Assembly: GCA_016098155.1 (NCBI GenBank)
Contig: JAAAJB010000018.1
Location: 7,066-71,065, forward strand
DNA: 64,000 nucleotides
Direction of reading: 5' to 3'
Source of the DNA: Actinomortierella ambigua
Lineage: Eukaryota > Mortierellomycota > Mortierellomycetes > Mortierellales > Mortierellaceae
The notes beneath the pieces are model-generated. The model had not been told where the DNA came from, did no database searches, and saw nothing but the letters and a program-made list of their open reading frames with translations. This document shows, piece after piece, positions 1 through 11,311 of the stretch. Made by a program: the position numbers and the translations under genes. How positions within the stretch are numbered: position 1 is the stretch's first letter; each line of letters starts with the position of its first letter.

Positions 1-977
1 GGATGTAGCGTTATGCCGAGTTTACGCCGAAGAGCAGCTGGTTTCAAGAAGGGGGGGGGGGGGAGCACTTGCACAGCAAAAAGCGCAAACTGGGAAACCA
101 AGCGATCGTCGCCTAAATGTCGACTTCACACTCACTCTCCCACAGAGTTGTCGACTCTTACAGACACATCTGCCCGCAAACTATCGGTCAATCTCGACCG
201 AGATACAAAGGAACAAAGACCGCCATGCAGTCTTATCGAGATGTGGAACGTCGCACCAGGAAGCGAGCTACCAGCCCAAGCTTACCCACATCGCTCATTA
301 CCACGAACAATGGCATCGGTTAGAGGGGATGCACATCGCAATTGAAACATATTGAGACAGAGCGAGAGAAAGAATGTGTGTAGTGGCGGTGGTGATGGTG
401 ATGGTAACGGTAACGGTGGGAGCTGGCGTTGACTCGCCCTGAGCAGGGAACAACAGCCTTCCAGGAACAAGGTTTTTTGGAAAGTTTATCATATCAACCC
501 TTTGATCGAACAGGTCAGTCATTTCCATGAGATGCTTCGAAGCCGAAGGTGTGCAAGAGACCGAATAGTGGGACGGAATACTGGGACTGAGAACAACTTT
601 TTCAGACAACATACAACACATGCACAGTCATCAGCAAGGCAGATCAAGCTTTGGCTGCCAGCAAAGATTTGCTGTGAAGCCGAGTATTTTGTTTCTGGGT
701 ATTCAAATTACGATACTTTACAACTCTTTTATGAAACTACAAAAGGTACGGTTGAAATGACTGGAGATGGCGGGGCAGAATTTGCAAGAAGGTTTTGGTT
801 TGCATCCTCCTAAATGGATGAAAGTGTATGTAACCGAGGTGTGTATGTGTGTGCGTGGGAGGGGTATGAGCTCGAAAAATTAACAAGAGAAACATGACAA
901 TGGAAACGGGGGCCTTAGTAAAACACCTCAATATGGAGAGGTGAAGGTGGAGGGGAGAGTAAGGATGCGATGCCAGC
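1..977. other. left-edge noncoding stretch
   Basis: I see no supported gene here. Short open frames exist on both strands, but none has a recognisable domain or convincing splice sites. It begins with a poly(G) run near 51-62 and holds GT-rich and GTGGTGATG-like simple sequence around 380-420. The right end is the 3' side of the minus-strand gene that stops at 978. Confidence 0.5.
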
Positions 978-2521
978 TTAAAACACCTTGTAGAGAACCA
1001 TTGCCAATGGGACAACAGCATCAGCTGCAAACACACCATACTCGACCTTGCTCCTGTCGTCAAGATCGTATTCACGACGGACAATGTCGAATCCTTTGGG
1101 TGGCCGCTTCAGTCTTTCTGGTCCATCATAGGCCTCCATGGGTCCGACTTCAAAGGTACATCCAAGAGCAGCGAATGTCAAGACCATGCAGCGGATCATG
1201 TTGCTCGAGTCGTCGTACTGCAAGGGGTCTTCTGCCGCCGACTGGCTCTTCTTTCTACGGAACGATGTTGTGCCTGAGACTGCGGCGTTGTGGCGCTGCT
1301 GATCAACCGACTTTTCATGCACGCGTGATGAGTGTGGCGCAAGGTAGATGAGTTTGTTTCTAGAAGGATATATAGCAGACAAGAAAGGAAGGTGAGAAAA
1401 AAAAAAGGGCAGGTATGGGACCAACAGGGCCATCAGCCGTTACCAGGTGGTGGGGATGGCACAATCATCCGCCAAACAGCCCCATCTGTACCCATGCTGT
1501 GAGGATCGTTTGGATCAGTCTTTCAGCCACCAACCCCCCTCATCAGTTTCCCATCCAACCAGCGCTGCACTTACTTGGCCAGCGTGTCTTCGAAGCCATC
1601 ATTAAAGATAAAGCATGCCTGGCACTTGTCCTGCATGCAGTTGCGATACATGCCCTCCATGCCAAGCTTGCAGCGCACATCAGCTGCCATCCAAAGCGGA
1701 CGACAGACGCGCTTACTCCAGGGCAGGCTCTCGAGATAGCGGTCGAACCCGGACGCTGTCAGCGGGTGAATGGGGATGAAATTGATGCATTGGACGCGCG
1801 GATAGCTTGTGGAGGAGGAGATGCTGCTGCTCATGCCCAGATCTGCGAGGTTATTAGAGGATCCTCTACTGCCCTGGTCGTTGGTGAGCCAGGTAGAGTA
1901 AAAGTAGTCGAGGATGGTCCTGGCGAGGGGCGTCTTTTGTGTGGTATCGAGGGGTAGGGACATGGGCAGCCTAGAAGCCAGACAAAAGAGATGGATAGAG
2001 GGGCAGGTGGGGCCAAGACGAGCCAGATCCTGGCGCTGGTACTCTGGAATCTCTGGCGGAGGATTCTGGGAGTAAGGGGAGAGGTCATGGCAGAGAAAGC
2101 ACTCGCACACAGACTCTGGAGGCAAGGAGGATGGCATGCCGGGCTTAGGTGCCTTGCGGATAGGGCCTGGAGGCATCAAAGGGGTGACCTGAGCCAGCGG
2201 CGATGAGCCGACGGTCATTTTGCGGGACTTGACGCCAACAGTGCCCGTGGACATTTGAGATAGCCTTGTGGGGTTGGGGTTGTGTGGTGTAGTAGACTGG
2301 TTGGAGGCAATGGAGGAAGCGACAGAGGAGGCAGAGCGATTGGGATGCAAGAATGACTGGGGAGGCAGTGAAGGACTTGCGCCAGGCGAAGATTGCGCAG
2401 AAGAAGGATGAGGCGCCAGCGATGGCGGACGAGGTGGAATCCAGGGTCCAGCACCAGGGCTGCTGTGAAGACTGTCCTTGGAAGGGAAAGGTGGGGGGTT
2501 GGTCATATAAGGAGCACTCAT
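978..2521 (-). CDS. hypothetical protein, Ser/Pro-rich N-terminus and Cys-rich centre
   Basis: I do not recognise this gene. Two exons fit: 2521-1575 and 1359-978, joined by an intron with a GTAAGT donor and a TTCTAG acceptor. The phase match reads ...DTLAK|NKLIYLAP.... The product is about 442 residues. Residues 1-130 are Ser/Pro-rich and look disordered. A central part of roughly 190 residues is ordered and carries paired cysteines (CECFLC near 138; later VCRPLW, RNCMQDKCQACF) that could bind metal or form disulfides. The C-terminus has a basic patch (FRRKK) and a hydrophobic stretch with a Cys, and ends VVPLAMVLYKVF. There is no clear signal peptide. The start is the first ATG of the open frame, just upstream of Ser/Pro-rich sequence. 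The gene is divergent from the kelch gene across a 1.2 kb low-complexity spacer. Function unknown; the exon structure is fairly secure. Confidence 0.7.
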
Positions 2522-3010
2522 GGGTCAATTAATGCACCGACGAAAAAAAGAGAGAGCTCAATGGATGTGGCACTAAGGGGGAGAGCAAGGGAATGGGCAG
2601 CCCTAATGAACACGAAAAGACGGAGAGAGAGAACGAAGGATGTGGAATGCCCAGGTTGGGTGGAGAAAGGGGGGAGTGGAAAAGGGAGAGAACACAACAA
2701 CGAAGGGGAGCAAAAGAGAGAGTGAGACGAACAGGCGCAGAGAATCGCACCGAGTTTTGGACCTGAGCGAGACAAGAGCGCAAGGGAGAGAAGAAAGAGA
2801 GAAATAGAGAGAGCCGCTCAGTGTCTCTCTCTTGTCCGTCCGTCAATAATAAAATGATGATTCAATACGTATTGTTATTTCTGCCCGTCTTTGAGTAATG
2901 TTGTGTGTTGTGTGTGTGTTTTGCCTGTGAAAAGGTGGGTCGTGGGGTGTGTCCATCCGTCCGTTTGTGTTGTTTGTGTAAGAGTGCTTTTATGTGTGTC
3001 TGTACGTGTG

Positions 3011-3067
<57 letters not shown>

Positions 3068-3679
3068 TCTGTTCTGCTGCTGCCTGTCTGTTCTCCCCCC
3101 ACCCCTCTCTCTCTCTCTTCTACAGCAGCAGGGCAGTGTTCAATGCTGGCCCCTTCTCAATCTCTCTTCTTCTTCTTCTTCTTTCTGTTCTGTCATTCAT
3201 TCGTGGTGCATCATTCCTCGACGCTTTTCCTCCCTTCCTTCCTTCCGTCCTTCCTCCTCTCTCCTCCTCCTTCCTCATTCTTGTCCCACATCGCTCTCCA
3301 TCCCGACCTGGATGGGCTTCCTGTCCTTGCCTTCCTCTTCTTCTTCTTAACTAGCCTCTACCACCACTCTCGCTCGCTCGCTCGCTCTCCCTCTTCTGTC
3401 ACTCTCTCTCTCTCTCTCTCCTCTCACTCGCCTGGCCCTGAAATTACAATCCCCTCTCCAATCACTTTCTTGTCACCCATCAAAACAACGCTGACGGTAC
3501 CTGAGGTCACCAATAAAGCCAATTCATTCGCTGCTGCCCAATATCCAACCACCCACACACCCCTTTCCCCCCCCTCGTCCTTCTCTCTCTCTCTCTCTCT
3601 CTCTCTCCCTCTCTTTCTCTTCTCAACCGCCACCACCTCCACCTCGCTCGACCCACCACACCTCCAGCAACCACACAGG
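2522..3679. other. divergent promoter region, low-complexity
   Basis: This spacer lies between two divergent genes. One strand is purine-rich (2560-2830). It is followed by a (TGTC)n array at 3011-3066 and long pyrimidine tracts with CTT, CCTT and CT repeats up to 3660. No gene is supported. An open frame passes through the tracts and is in frame with the kelch start, but its content is simple-sequence translation. Confidence 0.55.
3011..3066. repeat. (TGTC)14 microsatellite
   Basis: About 14 perfect tandem TGTC units sit in the promoter-side spacer of the kelch gene. They are flanked by related but imperfect TGTG/TCTG sequence. Confidence 0.95.
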
Positions 3680-5366
3680 ATGGCCACTCCACGTTGGTAT
3701 CACGCCTCTGTAAGCGACCACACCCTTCCTCTAGACAAAAACCAGTTTTGTACCAGTCCACCTCTCCCTACCTCTCCCCTTCGCCGAGTTTCGCCCTAAC
3801 ATTTTTTTTCTTCACTCTCTTTTTTTGATTTGCATGCGCCTCTTTCTATTTTCAACAACCAAAAAGGTGCTGTTGGACCGCAAGGTCTACTTCACAGGTG
3901 GGAAAACCGCTGACAACTCCTTGCTCGCCGAGGCATTGGTACTGGACACGACCCAACCCTGGCCAATCTCCGAACCGCCTTTGGCCTCCATTGCCTCCCT
4001 TCCACAACCTCTGGCGGGCCACAGTATGACGCGTGTGGGCGAGATCGAGGGCACGTTGCTGGTCGCAGGTGGCGAGTCGACCGTCAAGGACCCCAACGGA
4101 TCGTCGATCCTCATGTACAAATCGAGCGCCGACACCTGGGAAGTACCCCCAGGACTGACAAAAAACGACACCCAGCTCTTCCGCAAGGCTTACCACGGCG
4201 TGGTTGTCACGGGCAAGGACGGTGCGCTGTTTCATGGAGGCTACGAGAACCTGACACCCCCACTGGTCTCGCTCAACCCTCTCAACAACACCGTCGTCAA
4301 CTCGCTGTTTTCGATAAAACCTTTTAATAATCAGTTTAAGCTCAGCAATGCTGCCGCCGTCTCCAAGGCACCCCTGTCGCCGAGTCTGGCGCGGCACACC
4401 ATCACCCTTACCAAGGATGGCCACGCCATCATCCTCGGTGGCATCAATCCACAGGGCCATGCTGCCAACATGACCTCAGCCTATATCATGCATGCTATCG
4501 CAGACGCGCCCGCTTGGCAAGTCCAACCAATCAAAGGCACAGCGCCTTTACCGCGATTTGACTTTTCAACAGTTTTGATCAACTCGACCACACTCCTGGT
4601 CTATGGCGGTACACGCGACTACATGACCCCGGTCGATACGGCGACACATTACCTCGACATTCCATCATGGACCTGGTCTTCCCCTGAAATCAAAGGCACC
4701 CCTCCCTCCCAAGGCCGATGGGGCCATTCAGCCACCCTGATCCTCAACGGTATCGTAGTCATTGGGTTTGGTAAGTACAGTACAAACATTCCACCTCCTC
4801 ACTGTCATGAGAATGTCTCTTTCTTTTTTTTTTTCAAGCATGCTATGTGTCGTAATTCTGCGGTGATGGGATTGGTGGTTTTTTTTTCCTCTCTGTCTTT
4901 TCTTTGCTTCTCTTTTCTCATGGTGATTGCGCCATGGGTTCTTCTTCTTCTTCAACACCACCCCAAGGGGACAGAAGGGGGGGAAAAGGGCCAGATCAAG
5001 GAGGAGGGATAGGAACAATAGTACTCGCAATTTACGCGCTGTGAATCAACAGTAAGCAATTGTGGTGCATTGGTGCCTGTCCTCTTTTGCTATTGAAGAA
5101 AAAAGAAGAGAAGGGCGGATGGGATGTAAGGGGCGGGGGAAAGAAGGGCAGAGTAACTGCTTTGTGCATAAGAGAACAGAACCATTTCCAGTGGAGGGAG
5201 GGGGGGAACGACGGGTGCGCATCATCATCATCAACTGCCCGTTCCTTTTTATTTACCCTGTCAGAGGGTAGCCTGTTTTTTTTTAGCGCGACAAAAATAA
5301 TGCGCGGCATGTACATCACCTCAGCATCCATGCTTCATAGGGCAAGTGGGGTCGATCAGGGAGAGA

Positions 5367-5397
<31 letters not shown>

Positions 5398-8103
5398 GGT
5401 CTGTTCTCCATCTTCCCTAACAGCCGTGCGCCCGAGCTGTTTTTAGGATCACTCAGGGTCGTTGTCAATGCGCCTCTCTTTTTTTGGGTAGTCTGTCCTA
5501 TTCTCGTGTTTCTGCCTCCACTCTCTCCTCTTGTCAGAGTTAGGGGCCACTTAGGAAGGAAGGAGAGAGAGAGGAGAGAGGGTGAGAGACAGAGCATTGC
5601 GATCGTGACCCGTCTCTTCCTCCTCCTCCTCCCCCTCTCATTCCTTCCCCTCTACTCTACTCTACCCCACTCTACACCACTCCACTCCATACCCCCTCCC
5701 CTCGCCACCCACAACAGCCTAAAAATGAACTCGCCCAAATACCCGGAGAACAACATAAACAAACGAGAGGGGACTTTTTGTCCTGTCGTTGCCTGTCATT
5801 GGATATGTACCAGATGACAGCTATTTTGAGTGCCATGGAGAAAAAGAAAAAAAATTACGAATCATGTGGGGACAGGGGGTACAACACTGCCGCTTTGCGA
5901 CAATGAAGAGTGGTTAGACCAACACAACTATATGACCCTTTCCAACCTTGAGAGTTCATCGTCGTTGCCATGGAATGCCTTTGGTGGAATAGACACCCTC
6001 TAGAACCCTCCTGTGCCACGTTGGGTGGAAGAGATGGCTCGTCCACTCTTTACTCTCTCACTCCTCTCTCCCTCCTTCACCTCTCTCTCTCTCTCTCTCT
6101 CCATGACAGTCTTGCTTGAACAAAAACCTGTTCGCACCCAAATTGGCTGAGAGCATGGAACAAGCTTTTGCTTTTTGGAGGTGGGCTAGACGCTGGATTA
6201 TGGCATTGGGCTCGCTGGGCATCTACCCTGTGTCCTGGGAGAGAGCCATCCAAACACCATACATACAGCAAAGACAACACACATTGCACAAATTACACTG
6301 TGCACATCCAAAAAGACAAATGCTCTCTGTACCTTGTGTCCAGCTTGCGTTTATTACTCTACGGGTAATTATAGCAACCGTTTGATGTTCGTGGAACCAA
6401 AACCACAAAGGATCAGGAATCGACGTGAGCAAGCGTGCAGGGCCATGTGTTATTAACATCCCCAGAGGGCGCCACGGAACTCAGTCCCGATTATGTACGA
6501 GATGGTACCTGGTACCAGACTCGGAGCAGCCTCGGAGCAGACTCGGAGAGGACCCACATCCACATCAAACCCATCCTCCTCTCTCTGCGAACCTCCCCCC
6601 CCCCCAATCTCTTTGATCAATGACCCATAACCCAAACAGCTTCTTTAAGGTCCTTTTCCTCCTCTTTTTTTTTCTCTCTTGCGCGCCCACTTGCTAACAT
6701 ACCCATTTATTACGTTGGTTATAGGCAATTCTGATGAAGGACCACCTGACGAGCCAATTGTTGTTCTGGATACGCAAAGCAACACATGGTTGACGGACTT
6801 TACCCCACCGGCGGGGCCGATCAACCCCGGTGGCGGCGGTGGCGGTAATAGTGGCGGTAGCAGCGGTGGTGGCAGTGGTGATAGTGGCGATCCTACGGAC
6901 ACGTCGAAACGGCTTCCTTTCGGCGCGGTCTTGGCCATTGCCTTTGTCGTCACTGTGGCCGTGGTTGCTGGGGGCTTCTACTTGCTCGTCCGACGGAAGA
7001 AGCGGCGGACTCGAAACACCTTGGCGCGTGAGGGACAAGGTGGCCAGGCACCTCGACAGGCATTGAGGCATCAGGGTTCATTCGCATCCGAGACCAGTCT
7101 GTCAAAGTCGCTGCGCGGCTTGTTTTCGTTGGCAGGTGCGACAGGATCTGGGCGGTCAAAAAGGGCAGGAGGCAACGGTAGTGGACGATCGACGGGTCGT
7201 GACAGCCATCATCGTATGTCGATGCAAACCAACCCCATGATGATCCAGGCCAGGTTGACTCAGCGCGGACACTCGCCCGCCAAGCTCGGATACCCCGAGT
7301 CAGTCATTGAACAGGGCACCGGCATGGTCCAGGTTTCGGCCTATATCTATCCGAACCAGGCCTGCGTCGAGACTGAAAAGGATGTCGATGATGGTCAGGA
7401 GACCGCCATTGTCTATCACGCTTTAACACAGGCGCAGAAGGATGCCATCAAACTCACCACACAACAAAATCAAAAGGACGAGCTCGTATATGAGTTACCA
7501 CCTGTCGCCACCCGGCCCGGTAGCGGCTTGGGTTTCTACTATGGTTCGGAGCGCCGTGGAAGTGGCTACTCCCTGGCACTGCCGGGTGATGGTGCTGGTG
7601 GCGTTGGTGACGGAGGGCTACGAGGAGGAGGTGGTGGTGGAGGGGTACGATCTGGAGGGGGAGACCAGGGATGGCGGAAAGACCTACAGCCGGCTCTGTC
7701 GTCATCGCCGCCTTCCACTGGCTCCATGTTCCAAAAGAAACCACACCAGCAATACCAGCCACCGCCATCTTCAGCTTCCCTCCCGATCTCCCAGCAGCAC
7801 CAGAACCGGCAACAACAACAACAAAGGTACATGCCTCCTCCTCCAGCGACGCCGGTCACGACCTCCATCTCGACAGCACCGGCAATACCCTTGGCAACAC
7901 GGCCTCCAGCGCCCGGACGAACGACTGGCGCGGCTCGTCCCTCAACCTCGGCCACATCACCAAGTGCATCCCCACTTGGCTTCCAGCCAACATTAGCCTC
8001 CTCGCCACCGTCACATGGAACTCGGTTCAAAGGAGGTGGAGGTGGAGGTGGAGGCGGAGGGCAGTACTCGCATCAACCCCTACCGCTGAAGCACTTGGAC
8101 TGA
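3680..8103 (+). CDS. kelch-repeat single-pass membrane protein with long cytoplasmic tail
   Basis: Exons 3680-3709, 3867-4770 and 6725-8103 join in phase (donors GTAAGC and GTAAGT; acceptors AAAAAG and TTATAG) to give about 770 residues. Repeated kelch-type blades (KVYFTGG, LLVAGGE, LFHGGYE, AIILGGINPQG, LLVYGGTRDY, VVIGFGN), each followed by W or D/T turns, form a beta-propeller over residues 10-340. A Gly/Ser linker follows. A strong transmembrane helix at about 376-399 is capped by RRKKRRTR, then comes a tail of about 370 residues rich in Ser, Pro, Gln and Gly. This is the architecture of fungal surface kelch sensors or adhesins; the ligand is unknown. The first blade begins right at the start ATG and no signal peptide is seen, so an upstream coding exon could be missing, though the frame above the ATG is only simple sequence. 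Intron 2 is 1954 nt, very long for a fungus. The poly-Gly near the C-terminus is GGT/GGA repeat DNA. Confidence 0.8.
4771..6724 (+). other. very long intron of the kelch gene
   Basis: The phases and the kelch motif are continuous across this segment (G at 4770 joins GC at 6725 to give VVIGFG-NSDEG), so it behaves as one 1954-nt intron. It contains a GA array at 5368-5397, a CT array near 6083-6103, poly(T) and purine tracts, and a small open stretch at 6435-6600. No intermediate exon is needed to complete the propeller and none was convincingly found. Confidence 0.6.
5368..5397. repeat. GA microsatellite inside the kelch intron
   Basis: An uninterrupted GA-dinucleotide run of about 15 units lies inside the long intron. 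Confidence 0.9.
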
Positions 8104-8408
8104 TGATTGTAGATTTAAAACTATCATTAAAAAAAGTTGCTTTAGTTTAATCAGAGCTGGCGGTTTTCAAATGCAAAAATCGCAATACGCACATTACAAG
8201 TCATGTGCATGCTTCGCTGATATATGGAAGACACTTGCATATCAATATCTTTTACATGTACAATAGATCGCAAGATAGACAATCCAACATGTCAGGACTT
8301 GCGATCCCAAGCACGAGAAAGGAATGAAACTTTCCACAATTTCCTACATACCACGCATTCGCAATAAACAAGCCAGAATCGACAATAAAGAAGAGATAAA
8401 CATTATCA

Positions 8409-9039
8409 TCACTGTTTGCAACGAGGGCCACACGCCCCAGGTGAAGCAGCATGACGGTTCTGATTAAAGAACTTTACTGTACGCTTTATCCTGAGCATGG
8501 AAGAGTCATCAGGCTGGATCAGCAAACCGCCACATGGCAAGAGAAAAGGCGTCGTCGCCTCGACAGCAAACATGTCACTTCGTCTCTTCGCTGTGGTTAT
8601 CCTGGGCAACTGCGCCACCCACATGGAGGCCAGTGTCTCCAGGGCCGCCTTCGAGGCATCCATCCACCAGCCCCCTCTATCGACCTGTTCATAGTCTACA
8701 CTCCTTGGTCGAATATGTGTTCAGCGGCAACAATCCACATTTCAAGCACAATTTATGAAGCTGGCAATATCTGCCAACCTCCCCCCTCCTCCTTTTTTTT
8801 TCTGGTCGTCTCTGCCAGACCCGGCAAGCACTCTCGCTTTCAGAGCCACATGTATATCCCTGCCCTGGGATTGAAGGCGATGTAAGGAAGGGAAGAGGAG
8901 GGTTATGAGCTGACGCAAGATGAGGAACACGATGAAGAAGAGGAGGACGAAGAAAGAGCGAGGACGAATTACGAAGACGGAGACGAAGAAGAGGTAAAGG
9001 AATAGGAGGAGCTTTCACATACTGCCAGCCGCGATACAT
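8409..9039 (-). CDS. possible small two-exon gene, unknown function
   Basis: This is a weak candidate that I do not recognise. A 17-nt first exon (9039-9023, peptide MYRGW plus CA) has a good GTATGT donor. Its phase matches an exon starting after GATAG at 8677 and running 8676-8409. The joined 94-residue product has a Trp-rich start (GWQGGWWMDASK), a helical middle and a basic C-terminal part with two late cysteines (GACGPRC). The internal frame shows ordinary codon use rather than simple sequence, which is why it is listed. It faces the aldo/keto reductase start. Against it: no family match, a very short exon 1, and overlapping frames of similar length on the other strand. Otherwise 8104-9186 is spacer with the 3' end of the kelch gene. 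Confidence 0.3.
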
Positions 9040-9186
9040 TGTCTGCCCACCGTCGAGCCCAGTCCAGAGCGTGGATGAAATCACATGATGAAATCAAAAC
9101 GCTTGAGACGTTTTACTGATTCTTCAACACTCATTCCCACACAACCCTCAAGTTTCGCCCTTTCTCACGCCTCTCTCTTATCTCTG

Positions 9187-10617
9187 ATGGCAGCCACCAT
9201 CGCAGCACCTACCACCGTCGCCACGACCCCCATGGAATACGCACGCCTTGGAAAAACCGGTCTCCGTGTAGGTCCTACGCACGCGGTTCTGGATGATACC
9301 AATTTTCCAATGATGCGACCAAGACCGCTGTTAACTTAATTGTCGAAACCTCGGTACATACGCTCCTAGGTCTCACGAATATGCCTGGGCTTGATGTCGT
9401 TCGGTCACAAAAGCTGGAACGGCTGGGCGCTGGAGGAGGATGAGGCACTTCCGATGATCAAGAAGGCTTACGAGGCTGGTATCAACTTCTTTGACACCGC
9501 CGATGGCTATTCGAACGGCAAGAGTGAGGAGATTCTTGGAAAGGCCATCAGAAAGTACAACATGGATCGTGGTCGCATCGTCGTTGCCACCAAGGTATGG
9601 TAACAATTTTTTTGTTGTTTCAGAATAATATCCTCATGTTTGTTATCGCTTGTATAAGTGATTGGGTGATTCTCATCTCTTGTCGGATTTATTTCTTTCT
9701 GCAAACCAGGTGTTTTCGGTTGTTGTGCCTGGCGATAGTCCTCCGATTATGCCCTGTGGCCAACGAATCCTGCTTTTGTCAACAAGTATGGCCTTTCTCG
9801 CAAACATCTCTTTGACGCCGTCGATGCCTCTCTCCAACGCCTTGGTCTTGATTACATTGATCTCTACCAGATCCATCTCTCTGATTCGGTAATACTCTCT
9901 CCGCCGTGCTGCACCGAAACTCTGCCTCCTCTCTCGAGGCAAAAAAAAAGGGGGGGGGGGGCTATTGACTTGATATTTTCTTCTCACTCCATTTCTCTAC
10001 CCATCCGCATCCTTTCCCTCCCTTCTCTCCCTCTCTCATAGAATACGCCGATTGAGGAGACGATGGAGGCCTTGAACGATCTAGTTCGCTCAGGCAAGGT
10101 CCGGTACATTGGCGCGAGCAACATGACGGCCTGGCAGTTCCAAAAGGCCAACAACATTGCAGCAAAGAGAGGGTGGGCCCAGTTTGTGAGCATGCAGAAT
10201 CTGTACAACCTAATACGGCGCGAGTCTGAGCGAGAACTCATCCCATACTCGCTGGACGCCGGCATCGGTGGCATTCCTTGGTCGCCCTTGGCCATGGGCA
10301 GATTGACCGGGAAAAGTGCTAGCCGCGCCACGCCCCGTATGAAGACGGACCGGTTCATCACGCAGAGCACGACCCGCGACTCGGAGGCCATTATCATCGA
10401 TCGTGTTGTCGAGGTCGCCGAGAGAAAAGGTGTCAAGGCTGCCCAGGTCGCACTCGCCTGGCTGCTGTCCAAGCCGTATGTTGCGGCACCGATTGTCGGG
10501 GTTTCGAAAGAGGAGCATCTTGACGATGCTGTGAACGCGCTCAGCGTGCAGCTCACAGAGGACGAGGTCAAGTACCTTGAGGAGGCGTATGTCCCCATAC
10601 CGCCTTTGGCGCGATAG
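9187..10617 (+). CDS. aldo/keto reductase (NADPH-dependent oxidoreductase)
   Basis: Four exons fit: 9187-9267, 9370-9594, 9739-9888 and 10042-10617, for about 343 residues. The fold is the (beta/alpha)8 AKR barrel. The catalytic tetrad is visible: Asp in FFDTADGY, Tyr in the same motif, Lys in VVATK and His in LYQIHLSD. The NADPH-binding C-terminal part ([15 protein letters not shown]) is intact, as are [10 protein letters not shown] and YIGASNM. The family reduces aldehydes and ketones in the cytosol; it most resembles the fungal YakC/aryl-alcohol-dehydrogenase-like group, and the substrate is unknown. The start at 9187 gives the usual short N-terminus before [12 protein letters not shown]; an in-frame ATG at 9085 would add 34 basic residues. 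The third exon border is odd. The acceptor at 9737-9738 keeps the frame but drops the segment normally following ATK, while the acceptor at 9708-9709 restores [11 protein letters not shown] and then goes out of frame. Confidence 0.85.
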
Positions 10618-10853
10618 AAAAAAAAAGAGAGAAAAGGAGTAACTATCCTCTCTCTCACTCCACTCAAAATACCAACAAAGAATTAGTTGGAAACACATAC
10701 AAAGTCAAAATGTCGATGTGAGGGAAATGATTTGATTTCGCAACAGCATCTCGCACAACGGGACTGATCCAAGTCAAGAGGTCGATAATAACGCGCCATA
10801 CTTTTTCACTACTTTTATACATATAAATATTGCTAAAATACTCTTGGGTACAA

Positions 10854-11201
10854 CTAAGCGAAATAGTTGGGGCATGTAGAAGGGCGTGGGTTCTTGGGCG
10901 GGAAGGTGCCATACGAGACGCTGTTGGCCCATCCGGCATTTGGGATGTTGCCGGTGGAAGGACCGGGCTGCGACTGTCCCGTGCAGTCGTTCGACCAGTA
11001 TAGTTTGAGGTTGCTGACGTTACGGCTTGTCATGGAGACTACATCGCTGTTCGTGAGACAGAAACAGTTTCTGAACCCACCAGGATGGCGCGGTGCGAGC
11101 GTCACCTCACGACCGGCCCTGTTCCGGATAGTCAATCTGCCCTCTACAAGGGCTAACTGAGCGCAGAGGAGGGCAAAGAGTAAGATGGCAGACCGGAGCA
11201 T
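10854..11201 (-). CDS. small secreted cysteine-containing protein
   Basis: This is a single exon of 115 residues. Residues 1-21 form a classic signal peptide (LLFALLCAQLALVEG), and the mature protein of about 94 residues starts at RLTIRNRAG. It holds four cysteines (NCFC, NDCTG, STCPNYFA) that could make two disulfides, plus several Asn/Ser sites (RNVSN). The beta-rich look and the YWSNDCTGQ motif recall small secreted fungal beta-sandwich proteins, but I cannot name a family. It stands alone between the aldo/keto reductase (convergent) and a 1.9 kb spacer. A TATA-like element lies about 105 nt upstream. Secretion is strongly supported; the function, whether effector-like, antimicrobial or structural, is not known. 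Confidence 0.8.
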   Translation of the reverse strand: MLRSAILLFALLCAQLALVEGRLTIRNRAGREVTLAPRHPGGFRNCFCLTNSDVVSMTSRNVSNLKLYWSNDCTGQSQPGPSTGNIPNAGWANSVSYGTFPPKNPRPSTCPNYFA

Positions 11202-11305
11202 TTTTTTTTTGAAAGAAATGGATTTGGGGTGAGGCAGAGGGGAGGGGAGGTTCTGATGTTGCTTTTCTTGTTGGGAAGGAGTAGGGAGGAAGCTGTGGGA
11301 TCATC

Positions 11306-11311
11306 TTTATA
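11306..11311 (-). promoter_or_regulatory. TATA-like box for the small secreted protein gene
   Basis: On the minus strand the sequence reads TATAAAGA, about 105 nt upstream of the start codon at 11201, a plausible fungal spacing. Positional and sequence support only. Confidence 0.4.

Noticed and set aside
2891..3799. Long plus-strand frame through the TGTC and CT tracts
   Set aside because: Its content is translated simple repeats (VCLSVCLS, SLSLSLSL); only the last codons from 3680 are real coding sequence.
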